DNA of 64,000 nucleotides from Pseudoips prasinana (Eukaryota; Arthropoda; Insecta; Lepidoptera; Nolidae): positions 11,612,001 through 11,676,000 of the forward strand of contig OX621253.1 of the NCBI GenBank assembly GCA_951640165.1, in the 5' to 3' direction. The notes below the pieces were generated by a model, which worked only from the letters and a program-made list of their open reading frames with translations, searched no databases and had not been told where the DNA came from. Position numbers and translations under genes: made by a program. Positions 1-11,115 of this stretch are shown here, piece by piece; position 1 is the first letter of the stretch, and every line of letters starts with the position of its first letter.

Positions 1-117
1 TCTCCAAATTCTCTGAGGAAAAATAAAATATAGCCTTGGTGCTTTTGCAGCTAGAATCTCTCTAGTTTCGATTCTATCGTTCTATAAGACTCTGACTTCA
101 TTATATAATTCTGTTTA

Positions 118-957
118 CCGTTATTCTGAAGCTAGAGGGAGCTGTGAAACTACTTACTTTTCGCGGGTTTAGAAGTTAGTTGATATAGAAAGAGACGGTT
201 AAGTTTCATACATTAGATACTGTAGCGGCAAGAGAAAGAGAGTTGCGAGCACACATTTTTGAAAGAAAGAAGGAAAGAAAATACATTTACTCAGCAAACA
301 AGCACAGATAATAATAATAATAAAATATATAAAAAGGTACACATACAGAAATCCTTAATTAAACAACATTAACTGCTGCTCGGTTTTATGATGGAACCAT
401 GTAAAATAGCTCACAGAGAATTGATGTGTGATTTTCTTTCTCTCTTCCTATCATAGTCGGTATCATATAAGTTTTACTTGAATCGTGTGGTCTAAACCAC
501 ACTCACTAAAAATAGGAAGAGTCACAAAAGACAGTGTAACTCTTCCTTTTCTTACTGATTATATCATTCGGTTCCCCGCTATTCTCTAGAGGGAGATTGT
601 GAAACTGCCTTTTTGTAAATTCTCTTTCTTTCTAATTGAACTTGTTGCGGTATCCAAGGCCAGTTGGGATTGGTCGTCCCAAGAGGGACGACCAATCCCT
701 CCAAATCCAAAGGAGTTGCAGTGGTGGGTAAGAACCCACCACTGCAACTCCTTAAAGTGTGATCGGGCGACGCGAACGGAAGTTGGAGGGGGTTATAACT
801 TAGTGGATATAGAAATAGAGAGAGTTAAATTTCGTATATTACTGTAGGGGCAAGAGAAAGATAGGTGGCAGCACACATTTTCTATCTCTCTTCCTATCAT
901 AGCCAGTTTCGTATGAAGTTTTTCTTGAATCGGGTGGTCCTAACCACACTCTATTTT
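118..957. repeat. Diverged direct duplication of a ~400-bp repeat
   Basis: Blocks at about 118-515 and 562-957 share a series of segments in the same order: CTAGAGGGAG-TGTGAAACT, GTGGATATAGAAA, CTGTAG-GGCAAGAGAAAGA, GCACACATTTT, CTCTTCCTATCATAG and GGTGGTCCTAACCACACTC. The second block holds two palindromes. Fragments of the same family recur at 960-1115, 10955-11115 and 12040-12470. No coding potential is apparent. Confidence 0.7.
666..753. repeat. Twin perfect hairpins
   Basis: Arms 666-680/685-699 (15 nt) and 710-729/734-753 (20 nt) are each perfectly complementary, and each has a 4-nt AAGA loop. Related family copies elsewhere (1080-1110, 11085-11110) carry only one arm of the second hairpin. 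Confidence 0.9.
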
Positions 958-959
958 TT

Positions 960-1115
960 TATCTTCCTGTATTTTACTGATAAAAGATTGTTGCGTGGTC
1001 CGAGACTGTTAAAGCGACAGGTCTGAGCCTCACCGCTCAGGGTCATTTCATTGTGCGCCCCTGTTGATCCTGGCTTAGAGGAGCTGCAGTGGTGGGTAAG
1101 AGGGAGGGACTAGTG
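960..1115. repeat. Dispersed repeat fragment (GTTGATC...GGTGGGTAAGA family)
   Basis: The segment CCTGTTGATCCTGGCTTAGA...GCAGTGGTGGGTAAGAG...GGGACTAGT recurs at 11049-11115 and in shorter form at 12260-12300 and 12405-12465. It is the downstream part of the 118-957 repeat family. Class is not recognised. Confidence 0.6.
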
Positions 1116-2420
1116 CCGATATGGTGCCATATAAATATTTGGTACAGACCGATTTACACTATGCATAGATGCAACCGGTTTTTGGAATAAAGTTCCTTAT
1201 CGCGCGTTGTGAAAAAATTCTTACGAAAAGTTGTCACGACTCTTTTTGCAGCTGTGCGGCGTGCGCATGTTTCTCTGTCTCTCTCTCTCTCTCGCTCTTA
1301 TAGAAAGCAAGCCAGATATTTTCATTTCTATTTCGCATTGAACAGTGTGGTATCGCGACGATTATTTTTGTTGAGTGTATACTGGTTTTTTGTACATAAT
1401 AAATAATAACTTCGTTCCATCCGGGTGTCCCTTGACACCTCTCAAGTTTTTTAAACAATAATTCCAATCTATTATTTAGCGTGTCCTTTCATCACGTGCT
1501 GCAATTTCTAGTGGAAAAGCAAATGAAATACGCACCTAGTTACTCATGTACTTATACTTTAAGTACTTCAGTGCATATAGCGGTAGGCGATAGGTATGTG
1601 CCTGAGTGTATTTTAAGTTGTTGCACACACCTAGCCTTTATACCTGTTGTAAACACTTGTAAGTATATTTATAATATGTATATAAGTATATTATGTGTCG
1701 ATTAGGTAGAAAAGCCGATGATAAAGAGTAAGGCAAGGCAAGCGACAGAGATAATACATAGTACTCGTCGACACAGATAAATTGCTTAGTTGCATACCTT
1801 TTAACTTATTTGATTTATGCAGACATCCATTTTTGTCGGCTTTATGAATGCTTGAATAACTATGACGAAAGGGAAATGAGGGTAATGTCTTGGATGAACC
1901 TACTTACAACCTACACGAGGTTTGAAAGGTGTGATGGTGAAGTAGCGAAGTAGGTAACTTTTGTGAATGGGTGGATACTATCGTAATATGGTTGAGATTA
2001 CGTAGCTTTTTACTTTTAATTTTAAGGTGTGTAGTTGAATGGGAATGTTTATATAAGAAACTTTATGATAAAGAATTTAATGCCCTAGATGCGAATTAGT
2101 TAGAAGTTCTCCGAGGGAATCGGACGCATATATAATACTTCCAAATTAGATAACAGGTAGCAAACTGTCCATTAAATCCTTCTTGAACTTTTTATGTTTT
2201 CTTTCAAGTAGCCAGATTTTACCAGACATTTCTTTTATGTAAGTACTTAGAAATCTTATTGATCCTTACAAAAATAGAGACGTATAGTGTTACGTGTCAC
2301 AAGAGTTTCTATTAACCTTGTCTTGTCTAGGTAAGTCTGGAATATCTAAGACATTCCTAGACGATGGTATTTACGGGAGAAAACGATCGGGATGTACCTA
2401 CTTACCGTGTGGGCAGTGGG
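1116..2420. other. No gene recognised
   Basis: AT-rich sequence with a short CT microsatellite at about 1271-1298. The small open frames here overlap each other on both strands and show no family resemblance. Confidence 0.6.
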
Positions 2421-2424
2421 TACA

Positions 2425-2640
2425 CTAGTGTCAGAGTTGTTCAAGCCGCCGATTAGGCCTCTGACATGGCTTAACGACTGTTGCCTAAGGCTACAACTGG
2501 GACCGACAGCTTAACGTGCCCTCCGAAGCACAGAGACGTCAGAAATTAAACCACTTTGGCGGTCACCCATCTATGGCCTGACCGCGTGCCTAGTTGGTCG
2601 TCCTCGCCAGTCACTTACGGACCGGTGACTTAACTGCGGC
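2425..2640. repeat. Dispersed GC-richer repeat, SINE-like
   Basis: The core AGGCCTCTGACATGGCTTAA ... TTAACGTGCCCTCCGAAGCA recurs in opposite orientation at 14358-14478, and its middle part (AAACCAC-GGTCACCCATCTA) recurs at 14813-14845. I recognise the pattern as a common lepidopteran dispersed repeat but cannot name the family. Confidence 0.6.
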
Positions 2641-2769
2641 GACAACTAATGGACTTGGAGGGGGTATGGCTATGTCTGTGAATCCTGTAAGCATTAAAAG
2701 TGCTTAATGCAACAATGACAATACCGAAAGTGAAACCTCTCTATTAGCATTGGCGAATTGTAAATTTCA

Positions 2770-3008
2770 ATTGTTTTGAAGATACGCATTAAAATGCAGT
2801 GACAGGTTGTCCCCTACTATGACCTATATTACCACGGACTAGTAATTTGCATGTCTAAGCAGTCGTACCTACATTGTGTGTCACTATACAAATATTCTAT
2901 TTATATTACTGTTAAGCAGAGTCACTCATACCCGGTTGCCCTTACAGGCAGGTACGTATCTTGTAGAAATCTAGCGATAGCGATTAGGGTAATAATTGCT
3001 CTGTAACT
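2770..3008. repeat. Direct duplication, copy 1 (copy 2 at 3659-3890)
   Basis: Shares with 3659-3890 the ordered blocks GACAGGTT-TCCCCTA, GTAGTAATTTGCATGT, AAGCAGTCGTACCTACATTG, TATACAAATATT, GAGTCACT and TCTAGCGATAG, separated by small indels. A SINE sits between the two copies. Confidence 0.75.
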
Positions 3009-3111
3009 GCAAATTAGAATTACGTTGATGTTTAACCGAGCGGCGAGGCTGAAACCGCGGTCAATCTACAGATGGATCACCGCCACTTATATTATACATA
3101 CATATATATTA

Positions 3112-3350
3112 GACGGGCCTGTTGGCGTGGTTAGCAATGCTTGCTTTTTTATGCCGCAGGTCGTGGGTTCGATTCCCACAAAGGACAGACATTTGTGTGC
3201 ATGAAGTTTGGGTTTAATTATTTAAAAGGTACTTATGCATATACAAGAGGCAACTAGTATATTTCGTATATCAGTTATCATATCTGCTTAGATTGGAATT
3301 AGATGGACGTGAGAGAATAATGTCCCAGGATATTATAATATATTATTTTA
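3112..3350 (+). mobile_element. tRNA-derived SINE, family A
   Basis: Head GGGCCTGTTGGCGTGGTTAG carries an A-box-like element and GGTCGTGGGTTCGATTCCCA a B box. The body ends with the family signature GTCCCAGGATATTATAAT. It was probably propagated by LINE machinery from pol III transcripts. Confidence 0.85.
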
Positions 3351-3658
3351 TTAAACAAAAATCTTCAAGCCAGGCTCACTGGGCCAATAGTGTACTGACC
3401 ATCAACTTCCTCAAGACCCACTGCCCATTCTAGAAAGTAAAGGGGGTTGAATGCTACCTTTTCCATAGATTTAACCTATAGTTACAAATATGGCGAGGAA
3501 TATCCCCCCATGGACGTAATTTGGCTGACATGATGACCAACACGTGACAATTGGGTAGCGCGGTAAACGGAAGCAACATTTTAGTAAGGTCCAACATAGC
3601 TTTCGTTTTGTTTATGAGCGGTTCGATGGTGGACTTTGTAAGGCTATAGAACATTTCA

Positions 3659-3890
3659 GTTGTTTTAAGGATGTGAGTTAAAAGACAGGTTCTCCCCTAT
3701 TATGACTTATGTTACCACTGAGTAGTAATTTGCATGTTTAAGCAGTCGTACCTACATTGTATGTCTGTACTGTATACAAATATTATATCTAAGTACCTAT
3801 ATTATCGTTAAGTAGAGTCACTTGCCGGGAAGTCTTATTATGTATCTTGCAGAAGTCTAGCGATAGTAAATGTTGGGTAACAATTGTTTT
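3659..3890. repeat. Direct duplication, copy 2 (copy 1 at 2770-3008)
   Basis: Second copy of the duplicated segment described at 2770, roughly 80 percent identical by eye, no coding content. Confidence 0.75.
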
Positions 3891-4163
3891 GTTTGGCCTA
3901 ATTTGGCATTTGCCAGACTTCTGCAATATACCATAATAGGAGGAGAAATTTGAGCATAAACAATATGTGATTTACGTTACAACTACAACAGTCACACACT
4001 GTAAACCATGTTTCGTAGAAAATAAATAATTTTGATTCCATCATTGACCTATATGTATACATATAAGTCAATTTAAAAGTTTGATAAATAAACCTACACA
4101 TGAACCTTGACAATAACTTAATTTAAGTTAGTTAAATATCGTTACTGTTATAAAATAAATCTT

Positions 4164-4303
4164 ATTGTAAATTATTTCGTACAATCCGTATACCTAAATA
4201 TCTATATGTAGGTACCTAGAAATAATTATAAATGAATTATATAATACTACGAATATGTTCTGACTATTTACAAGCGCTTTTTTGAAGTCTACGTGAATAA
4301 AAA

Positions 4304-4310
<7 letters not shown>
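4164..4310. repeat. Dispersed repeat G, copy without MITE
   Basis: Matches 4688-4970 from ATTGTAAATTATTTCGTACA through AAGTCTACGTGAATAAAAAC. This copy lacks the 135-bp MITE and so shows the unoccupied site. A third, inverted copy is at about 54512-54590. A poly-T tract follows at 4306-4336. Confidence 0.8.
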
Positions 4311-4336
<26 letters not shown>

Positions 4337-4687
4337 AAAAATGGATTCCATTTCGATTGCAAACTTCGCAGTGTCATTTCTATTTCAACGTAGGTAGTTT
4401 TTAAGATCTAGACAGGTATCGTATTAGGTACAAATTATAGCTCCTGTTAATTATGAGAATCTAGGTGGTCGGGTTATTGGTTGAACTTATGGTAATTATT
4501 TTACCAATAAGACAACGCTGCCGCTATAGACAACTCGCATTCACACAAGGATATAATTAAATATATTAATTAATATGAAACTGGATACAAGTAGATATCA
4601 TGGAAATGTAGGTAAGTATCTACTATCATCATTAGAAATTAATTATTATAGAAGTTATTATAGAAATTAATTAATAATATAAAATCC

Positions 4688-4970
4688 ATTGTTAATTATT
4701 TCCTACAATCCGTGTACCTAAATATCTATATGTACAGACGCCAGCACATCAAGCTACCCCAATCTGTCAAATTTCCCCAATTGAAAGTGTATCTTATGCT
4801 TTTGTGATAACGTTGAAAATCTATAAAAGAAATTTGACAGGTTGTGGTACCTTGATGTGCTGGCGTCTGTACCCAGAAATAATTATAAATTAATTACATA
4901 TTACTACGAACATGTTCTGACTTACAAGCGCTTTTTTAAAGTCTACGTGAATAAAAACCTTTTTTATTAA
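4688..4970. repeat. Dispersed repeat G, copy interrupted by a MITE
   Basis: Same sequence as 4164-4310 but split by the TA-flanked MITE at 4735-4869. Confidence 0.8.
4735..4869. mobile_element. MITE family F, TA target duplication (copy 1)
   Basis: Terminal inverted repeats start CAGACGCCAGCACATCAAGC and are flanked by TA on both sides, as for Tc1/mariner-type elements. The element is 135 bp with no coding sequence. Other copies are at 25849-25983, 42809-42940 and 62305-62439. Confidence 0.9.
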
Positions 4971-5142
4971 TTTAATTTATTATTTAGAGTTTTTAGAGGT
5001 ATCATCGTGAAAAACTTGTATAATGCGTTTTCAATGATTTGAAAAAGATAGAAATTAGTCATAATTTATGTCCACATAAAAATGTAAGAATCTATTTAGG
5101 TTAAAACTTTAGATTTTATAGTTATATGCATTATTACGTTAG

Positions 5143-5395
5143 TGACGGTCACCGTAGCCTAGTTGGTAGTACTCCTGCCTACGAAGCTGGTGGTCCTGGG
5201 TTCGAATCCCGGTAAGTGCAAATATTTGTGTGATGAGCACGAGTATTTGTTTCTGAGTCATGGAGGCTTTCTATGTATTTAGGTATTTATCTATCTATAT
5301 AAGTTTGTACATCGTCGCCTGGTACCCATAGTACAAGCTTTGCTTAGTTTGGGGCTAGGATGATCTGTGTGACATTGTCTGTGTAACATTATTAT
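5143..5395 (+). mobile_element. tRNA-derived SINE, family B
   Basis: Head CCGTAGCCTAGTTGGTAGTA (A box) and CCTGGGTTCGAATCCCGG (B box), body with AGTGCAAATATTTGTGTGAT and tail GGGGCTAGGATGATCTGTGT. Other copies are at 30144-30374 (minus) and 40921-41160 (plus). It abuts the 5' end of the RTE-type LINE. Confidence 0.85.
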
Positions 5396-5724
5396 ATTAT
5401 ATTAGTATTAGCTGTGTGGTGACGGCCTCAAAGAATATCGCCACCCCCTCTCATCCCGTGGGGGGACGTAGAAGTCGTCCCGAGGGAATATATACCAGAG
5501 AACGGGCAGCAGCGTTCTCCTGTGTACCATGTCTATCCTACTGCGATCGCCAACCCGCCTGCCAAGCGTGGCGATTATGGCATATCCTCCCAAATGATGG
5601 ACACAACAAAACCGTGTCCCCCAGTCCTTGGCAGCCCTGCTATTCCCAGCCGTGGTTACGGCAGGGCAGGGGGTGCTAAGAATCTCCGGCAGATTCCGTG
5701 TTACCAAAACCGACGACCTCTGGC

Positions 5725-6465
5725 ACTGGCGACGTATAACACACGTACACTGCGGTCCGACGAGAAGATAACCGAACTGGAAGAGGAATTGAGCAGGTTA
5801 GGTTGGGATATTGTTGGATTATCTGAAGTCCGAAGAGAGGGGGAGGACTCGATAATACTGAAATCCGGAAACCTGCTCTATTACCGGGAGGGTGACCAAC
5901 TATCCCAAGGTGGTGTCGGGTTCATAGTCCACAAGTCCCTTGTGAACAACTTAGTGAAAATCGAGAGTGTCGACGAGGGTTGCGTACCTTATACTCAGAA
6001 TCTCCAAGCGGTATTCGTTGAAGGTTATACAGGTATATGCACCCACTTCGACACACTCCGATGTCGAGGTTATGTATGAGGACATCTCCAGAGCCATACA
6101 TACCTCTAACAGCTATTTCACTGTGGTCATGGGTGACTTATTAACGCGAAGCTGGGCAAACGATTCGGTAATGACAGCTAATGAGCTGAGAGTGGGGCAA
6201 TTCGGAACTGGAGATCGCAACACCCGGGGCCAAATATTGGCCGACTTCATGGAGAAGGAGGGACTCTTTATGATTAATTCCTTCTTCAGGAAGCCGGATC
6301 ACCGCAAATGGACCTGGGTGAGTCACGATGGTAAAACTAAAAATGAGATAGTCTTTATCTTGTCGACGAGACGACAGATGTTCAATGATGTCTCCGTGAT
6401 CAATGCGGTTAAAACCGGGAGCGATCACAGACTGGTCAGAGGCTCATTAAACCTCAATGTCAAAC
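5725..6465 (+). pseudogene. RTE endonuclease domain, frameshifted
   Basis: The first frame reads LATYNTRTLRSDEKI ... WDIVGLSEVRR ... GGVGFIVHKSL. Near 5990 the frame shifts, and IQVYAPTSTHSDVEVMYEDI continues. The usual GDFNA metal/catalytic block is degraded to GDLLTR around 6135, while the terminal SDHRLV (6420-6437) with the catalytic histidine survives. In LINEs this domain nicks target DNA to prime reverse transcription. Confidence 0.9.
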
Positions 6466-6843
6466 TCCAGAGGTCCCGACTGATAAAGTCTACGCTCCGA
6501 CCTTTACCTATCCACGTCCAAAACCCCGAACCATTTCAGCTCGAACTGCAAAACCGTTGCGAATGCCTAGCAGACTGCGAGGAAGTGGACTCATACTATG
6601 ACAGGCTCGTAGAAGCTGTCCATACGGCTGGGTCTTCAAGGCCCGTCGTACAAACAGAACTAAAAAGATCTATGACTTTACCCTGCAACTTATGGAAGAA
6701 AGACGGAAAATGGTTCTGACATCCTCAGATGATGCTACCAGATATCGGCAGCTCAACAGACAGATCTCAAAGTCTTTGACTCGCGACACGCGTCAATTTA
6801 ATACAAATAGTATTAGGCCATCGAGCGGAACAAAGGCTCCAAA

Positions 6844-8575
6844 GTGTTCGCAAGAGTTCTGTCTGTTGGACAGAGCCAACTGACGAAGCTGAAGACCGAG
6901 GATGGTAGAATCGTCACGTCTAAACCTGAGTTGCTGGGAGAGATCGAGAAGTTCTACGGACAGTTATATACGACAACACAGCCACCTGTCAAAAGTCATG
7001 CCTCAGATCCCAGAGCACGACTAACCCGACATTACACCGAAGACATCCCGGACGTCAGCCTGTACGAGATTAGAATGGCTCTCAGACCACTCAAGAACAA
7101 CAAGGCGCCTGGTGACGATGGAGTTACAGCTGAGCTTCTGAAGGCGGGTGGTACACCAATCCTACGGGCCCTTCAGAAGTTATTTAACTCCATCATACTA
7201 GATGTTCAAACGCCACAAGCATGGCACAGAAGTGTGGTGGTGCTCTTCTTAAAAAAGGGCGACAAAACCCTATTGAAGAATGATAGACCCATTACACTGC
7301 TGAGCCATGTTTACAAGTTGTCTTCGAGGGTCGTTACGAACCGTCTCGCGCGCAGGTTTGACGACTTCCAGCCTACCGAATAAGCCTATTTCCGAAAAGG
7401 CTTTTGCACCATAGACCACATACGTACGCTGCGGCAAGTTATACAGAAGACCGAAGAGTATAATAAGCCACTGTGCTTAGCGTTTGTGGACTATGAGAAA
7501 GCCTTTGATTCTATCGAAACATGGGCCGTGCTGAGGTCTCTCATAAAGTGCCAAATCGATTACCGGTATATCAAGGTGATAAAGTGCTTGTATGAAAACG
7601 CCACTATGTCAGTGCGACTCCAGGACCAGAACTCGAAACCTATCCACTTGCAGCGAGGTGTGAGATAGGGAGATATTTTATATCTTCGAAACTGTTCACC
7701 GCTGCATTGGAAGATGTCTTCAAGCTTCTGGACTGGAAAGGCTTTGGCATCAATGTCAATGGCGAGTACATCACTCACCTTCGATTTGCCGATGATATAG
7801 TAGTCATGGCTGAGACCATGGAAGACCTCGGTACAATGCTCGATGACCTCAGCAGAGTCTCTCAACAAGTGGGTCTGAAAATGAACATGGAAAAGACGAA
7901 AATCATGTCAAACGTCCATGTTGCACTTCGAGTGCAGAGTCACCAACTTTCAATTGAGTGAATGTTGGTGACTCTGCACTCCAAGTTGTAGAGAACTATA
8001 TTTACCTAGGACAGACCATCCAACTAGGTAGGTCCAACTTCGAGAAGGAGGTCAATTGTAGAATCCAACTCGGCTGGGCAGCGTTCGGGAAGCTACGTAA
8101 CATCTTCTCGTCTAAAATACCGCAGTGTCTCAAGTCGAAAGTCTTCGACCAGTGTGTGTTGCCAGTGATGACTTACGGAACAGAGACGTGTTCGCTCACT
8201 ATGGGCCTTATTAGAAGGCTCAAGGTCACCCAAAGAGCACTGGAGAGGGCTATGCTCGGAGTTTCCGTGCGGGATCGAATCAGAAATGTCGAAATCCGCA
8301 GGCGAACCAAAGTCACCGACATAGCCCGAAGAATTGCAAAACTGAAGTGGCAGTGGGTGGGGCACATAGCTCGTAGAACCGATGGCCGTTGGGGCAGAAA
8401 GGTTCTTGAGTGGCGACCACGAACCGGAAGACGCAGCGTGGGCAGGCCCCCTACAAGATGGACCGATGATCTTGTGCGGGTCGCCGGAAACTGCTGGATG
8501 CGAATAGCGCAAGACCGGCAATTGTGGAGATCTTTGGGGGAGGCCTTTGTCCAGCAGTGGACGTCTTTCGGCTGA
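6844..8575 (+). pseudogene. RTE reverse transcriptase, several stops and frameshifts
   Basis: Segments in order: NNKAPGDDGVTAELLKAGG (about 7100), a stop at 7381-7383 inside the FRKG block, LAFVDYEKAFDSIE with the catalytic aspartate (7479-7520), a stop after HLQRGVR (7666-7668) where a glutamine is normal, a frameshift, then LRFADDIVVMAE with both catalytic aspartates (about 7780), then a frame break at 7925-7986 caused by a palindrome. The C-terminal thumb and zinc-less tail QWVGHIARR ... GRPPTRWTDDL ends at 8575. The element cannot make enzyme. Confidence 0.92.
7925..7986. repeat. Snap-back palindrome inside the RT pseudogene
   Basis: Arms 7925-7947 and 7964-7986 are complementary over 23 nt with one mismatch. 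The right arm codes the expected VGDSALQVV; the left arm replaces the expected upstream codons with its reverse complement and ends the frame. Confidence 0.85.
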
Positions 8576-8600
8576 TATGATGATGATTATTATTAGCAAT

Positions 8601-9804
8601 GCGTGAATTTAAACACAAACTACTTATCAAGTATTTCTCCTTTGGTAGTTTGGGAGGTGTTATCAACATCATACTATACTTCACAAGTACTTAGGTAAAC
8701 AAGGTAACAATAACTTATCAGTCGGACATATCTCTAGAAACCTTAAATTAAAAAAATACGATTTATACTTTAAATTTTTACTCCTCATGTAAAATTTTGC
8801 TCATTCTCACTCACGCATAATTGGTTTTAACTATCAAGCGATGCTATGTTAGTATTACCATGTATACTTATCCTCAGTCAAAGTACAGTCGATGTAGCAA
8901 CACAAGATATACTTGCTGTTCGAAAACCACCCTTATTGCCTACGCATTACAAACGCTGTCAATGTCTAGAGTATCCACCGACGTGACTTCAATTTTACCT
9001 ACTATGGAGCGTATTTTTTCCTGAATAGTAACTACCTACCAACCAACGAATGGTTCCACTCTTATTGATTCAAGTAGAGTTATCTTTTTAATTCTGTCAC
9101 TAATGCATTTTATCATAGAGAACATACATTTGCTGGTAGAGATGGTAAAAGCTTTAGACCATTAAATTACAATACTGTAAGATAATGCTAGCATATTCAA
9201 GCAATACCTTTCTAGATTCTGGCTTTCCCAGATTTTACTCCGACTCAAATCCGAGTTAAGCATTAGTTACCTTGGCTAGTTAGTGAGGATTAAGAACATT
9301 ATTACACTACACTATGGCTTAATTGTGAAAAATTCTATGACATTACAGTTGTAACGTAAAAGCGCTAGAATTATTGGTCCCTGAAAGGCTTTGAATTGGA
9401 ATAATATCTAAGAATCATCAGATTTAATTAGCTTTCAAATGTAGGAAATAATGATTAGATATTATATCCAGATGGTAGGATTGTACAGATATTAGATTAC
9501 AGATCGTGACAGATGTAATGATCTACACATAACCTCACATTAAAAACATATCACCGACCTCAAAACCAACAAGTATAAAAAAATTTCAGCTATACATAAT
9601 ATTATAAATTAATAATATTTTAATTCATTAAATAATATTTTAATTAATTAATATGAAACAAATAGGTACTTAAACGTTATTGCTAATAATTCCAAACGTT
9701 GTGATTTAGTGATTAAAATTGTAGTTACTTGAAACAGGTGCTAGTCTTAAAATTTAAAGTGACTAGCAATTCGGTATCGATTGAAAAACGTAACATTACA
9801 TTAT
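8601..9804. other. No gene recognised
   Basis: AT-rich intergenic DNA between two RTE copies. No reading frame, RNA gene or clear repeat stood out. Confidence 0.55.
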
Positions 9805-9919
9805 GAGGGTTGCGCGAAGCTACTGGCTACAGGTATCGCAAAACCGGCAATCGTGGAGATTTATGAAGGAGGGCTTTGTCCAGCTGTGGACTTCTTTCGG
9901 CTGATATGATAATAATGAT
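9805..9919 (+). mobile_element. 5'-truncated RTE-type LINE end
   Basis: Matches the last about 110 bp of the 5410-8600 element, including CGGCAATCGTGGAGATTTAT, TTTGTCCAGCTGTGGAC and TTCGGCTGATATGAT, then an ATAATGATT tail. 5' truncation during reverse transcription is the likely origin. Confidence 0.85.
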
Positions 9920-10394
9920 TCGATCTCAAGTTTTCAAAATTATAACACTTCTCTTTTACATAAGGGGTTAAAATCTACGCTAAATTGATGTCAATGCATT
10001 AGAAATCTCGTATTATAAAAATAAAATGTTCGTACAAAACAAAGCTCTCATTTAAGTGCTTCAGTGTGAGTTGAATATATAGTTGTGGAGTTTATGACCT
10101 ATCTGCTTGATGCCAAGGGTGGCAGCTAGCCAAGCGGATCATAACAATCAGCCACCATGTTTCAAGATAACAAGGTGAAATGTTGTTTAATTTGTAGTTT
10201 GTTTTCCTGGAATATGAGGTATGTCTTCGGACCCCATCTGGTCCAAGGCCCTGGCATAATGCCAGTCATGTCAGTCTATGGTTACGCCATTGGATGGAAT
10301 CCAGTTCGTACTGGCGCTATCATTATTGTATAGATCGTTGACCGATTTATTAGCTTTTCATCAAAAGTTGACCTAATACTAAAGTATTAAAAAG
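9920..10394. other. No gene recognised
   Basis: AT-rich; contains GGCAGCTAGCCAAGCGGATC near 10121, possibly an end of a dispersed repeat. No other feature. Confidence 0.45.
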
Positions 10395-10618
10395 TCTAGG
10401 AATGGTGACTCAGTTGTAAGATCTTGGCAGTAACATCAACACTTTGATTGAATAGTCTATTTGCTGCCTCTGCGGTCTTATGATAGCTGCTGAATATTCA
10501 ACCGCAGATGTTGAACTCTAGGGTTCAAAACTAGTCGTGCCTAAAAGTATATTTGGAGTTTTTCTGGCAAAACGAAGTATGGAAGTTAGCGAGGCAGTTT
10601 ATACTGCCTTGGGGAGTA
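10395..10618 (+). mobile_element. SINE-like repeat, tandem copy 1
   Basis: Shares its whole length with 10621-10850: GGAATGGTGACTCAGTTGTA at the start, TGAACTCTAGGGTTCAAA with a B-box-like core in the middle, and TATGGAAGTTAGC near the end. The B-box resemblance suggests a tRNA-related SINE. Confidence 0.7.
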
Positions 10619-10620
10619 TA

Positions 10621-10850
10621 ACTAGGAATGGTGACTCAGTTGTAAGATCTTGGCAGTAATACCAACACTTTGATTGAATAGCCTATTTGCTGCCTCGGCG
10701 GTCTAATGATCGCCGCTGAATGTTCAACCGTAGATATTGAACTCTAGGGTTCAAATCTAGTCATGCCTAAAAGTATTATAGTAGTTTTTCTGGCAACCCT
10801 AAGTATGGAAGTTAGCAATGTTATAAACCTGCCTTGGTGAGTACGTATAG
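10621..10850 (+). mobile_element. SINE-like repeat, tandem copy 2
   Basis: Head-to-tail second copy of the 10395-10618 unit with near 85-90 percent identity by eye; B-box-like GGGTTCAAATCTAGTC. Confidence 0.7.
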
Positions 10851-10954
10851 GTCCAATCCTTCCCACTGTGGCTTGTTTAGTTGCAATTCTCCTCGTTATA
10901 CCAAAAAACCAACCCTCAAGCATTACTCTTGAAGAAAGTGGCTATTTTTTTGTA

Positions 10955-11115
10955 ACTTCTCTTTTGCATTTCTGATAAAATTCGTTGCGGTATCCAAGTC
11001 AGTTGAAATGATACCCTGGGACGTGGCAGGGTTTAACTGTTCAGTGCCTTTTTACTGCCACTGTTGATCTTGGCTTACAGGAGTTGTAGTGGTGGGTAAG
11101 AGTCTGGGACTAGTC
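10955..11115. repeat. Fragment of the 118-1115 repeat family
   Basis: Carries TTGCGGTATCCAAG-CAGTTG and CTGTTGATCTTGGCTTACAG-GAGTTG-AGTGGTGGGTAAGAG in the same order as 645-1100, without the palindromes. Confidence 0.65.

Larger units (their letters stand above)
5410..8600 (+). mobile_element. RTE-type non-LTR retrotransposon, near full length, inactive
   Basis: A 5' leader (5410-5700), an apurinic endonuclease-like region (about 5725-6465), a linker, and a reverse transcriptase (about 6850-8575) appear in the order of RTE-clade LINEs. The 3' end TTCGGCTGATATGATGATGA followed by ATT repeats is the short-repeat tail typical of RTE. The same 5' leader and 3' end are joined in short non-autonomous copies at 12517, 14856, 41907 and 50405. 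Multiple stops and frameshifts make it inactive. Confidence 0.9.

Noticed and set aside
5522..6079. 185-codon frame as an independent gene
   Set aside because: It is the leader plus the endonuclease start of the RTE pseudogene, starting at an arbitrary ATG.
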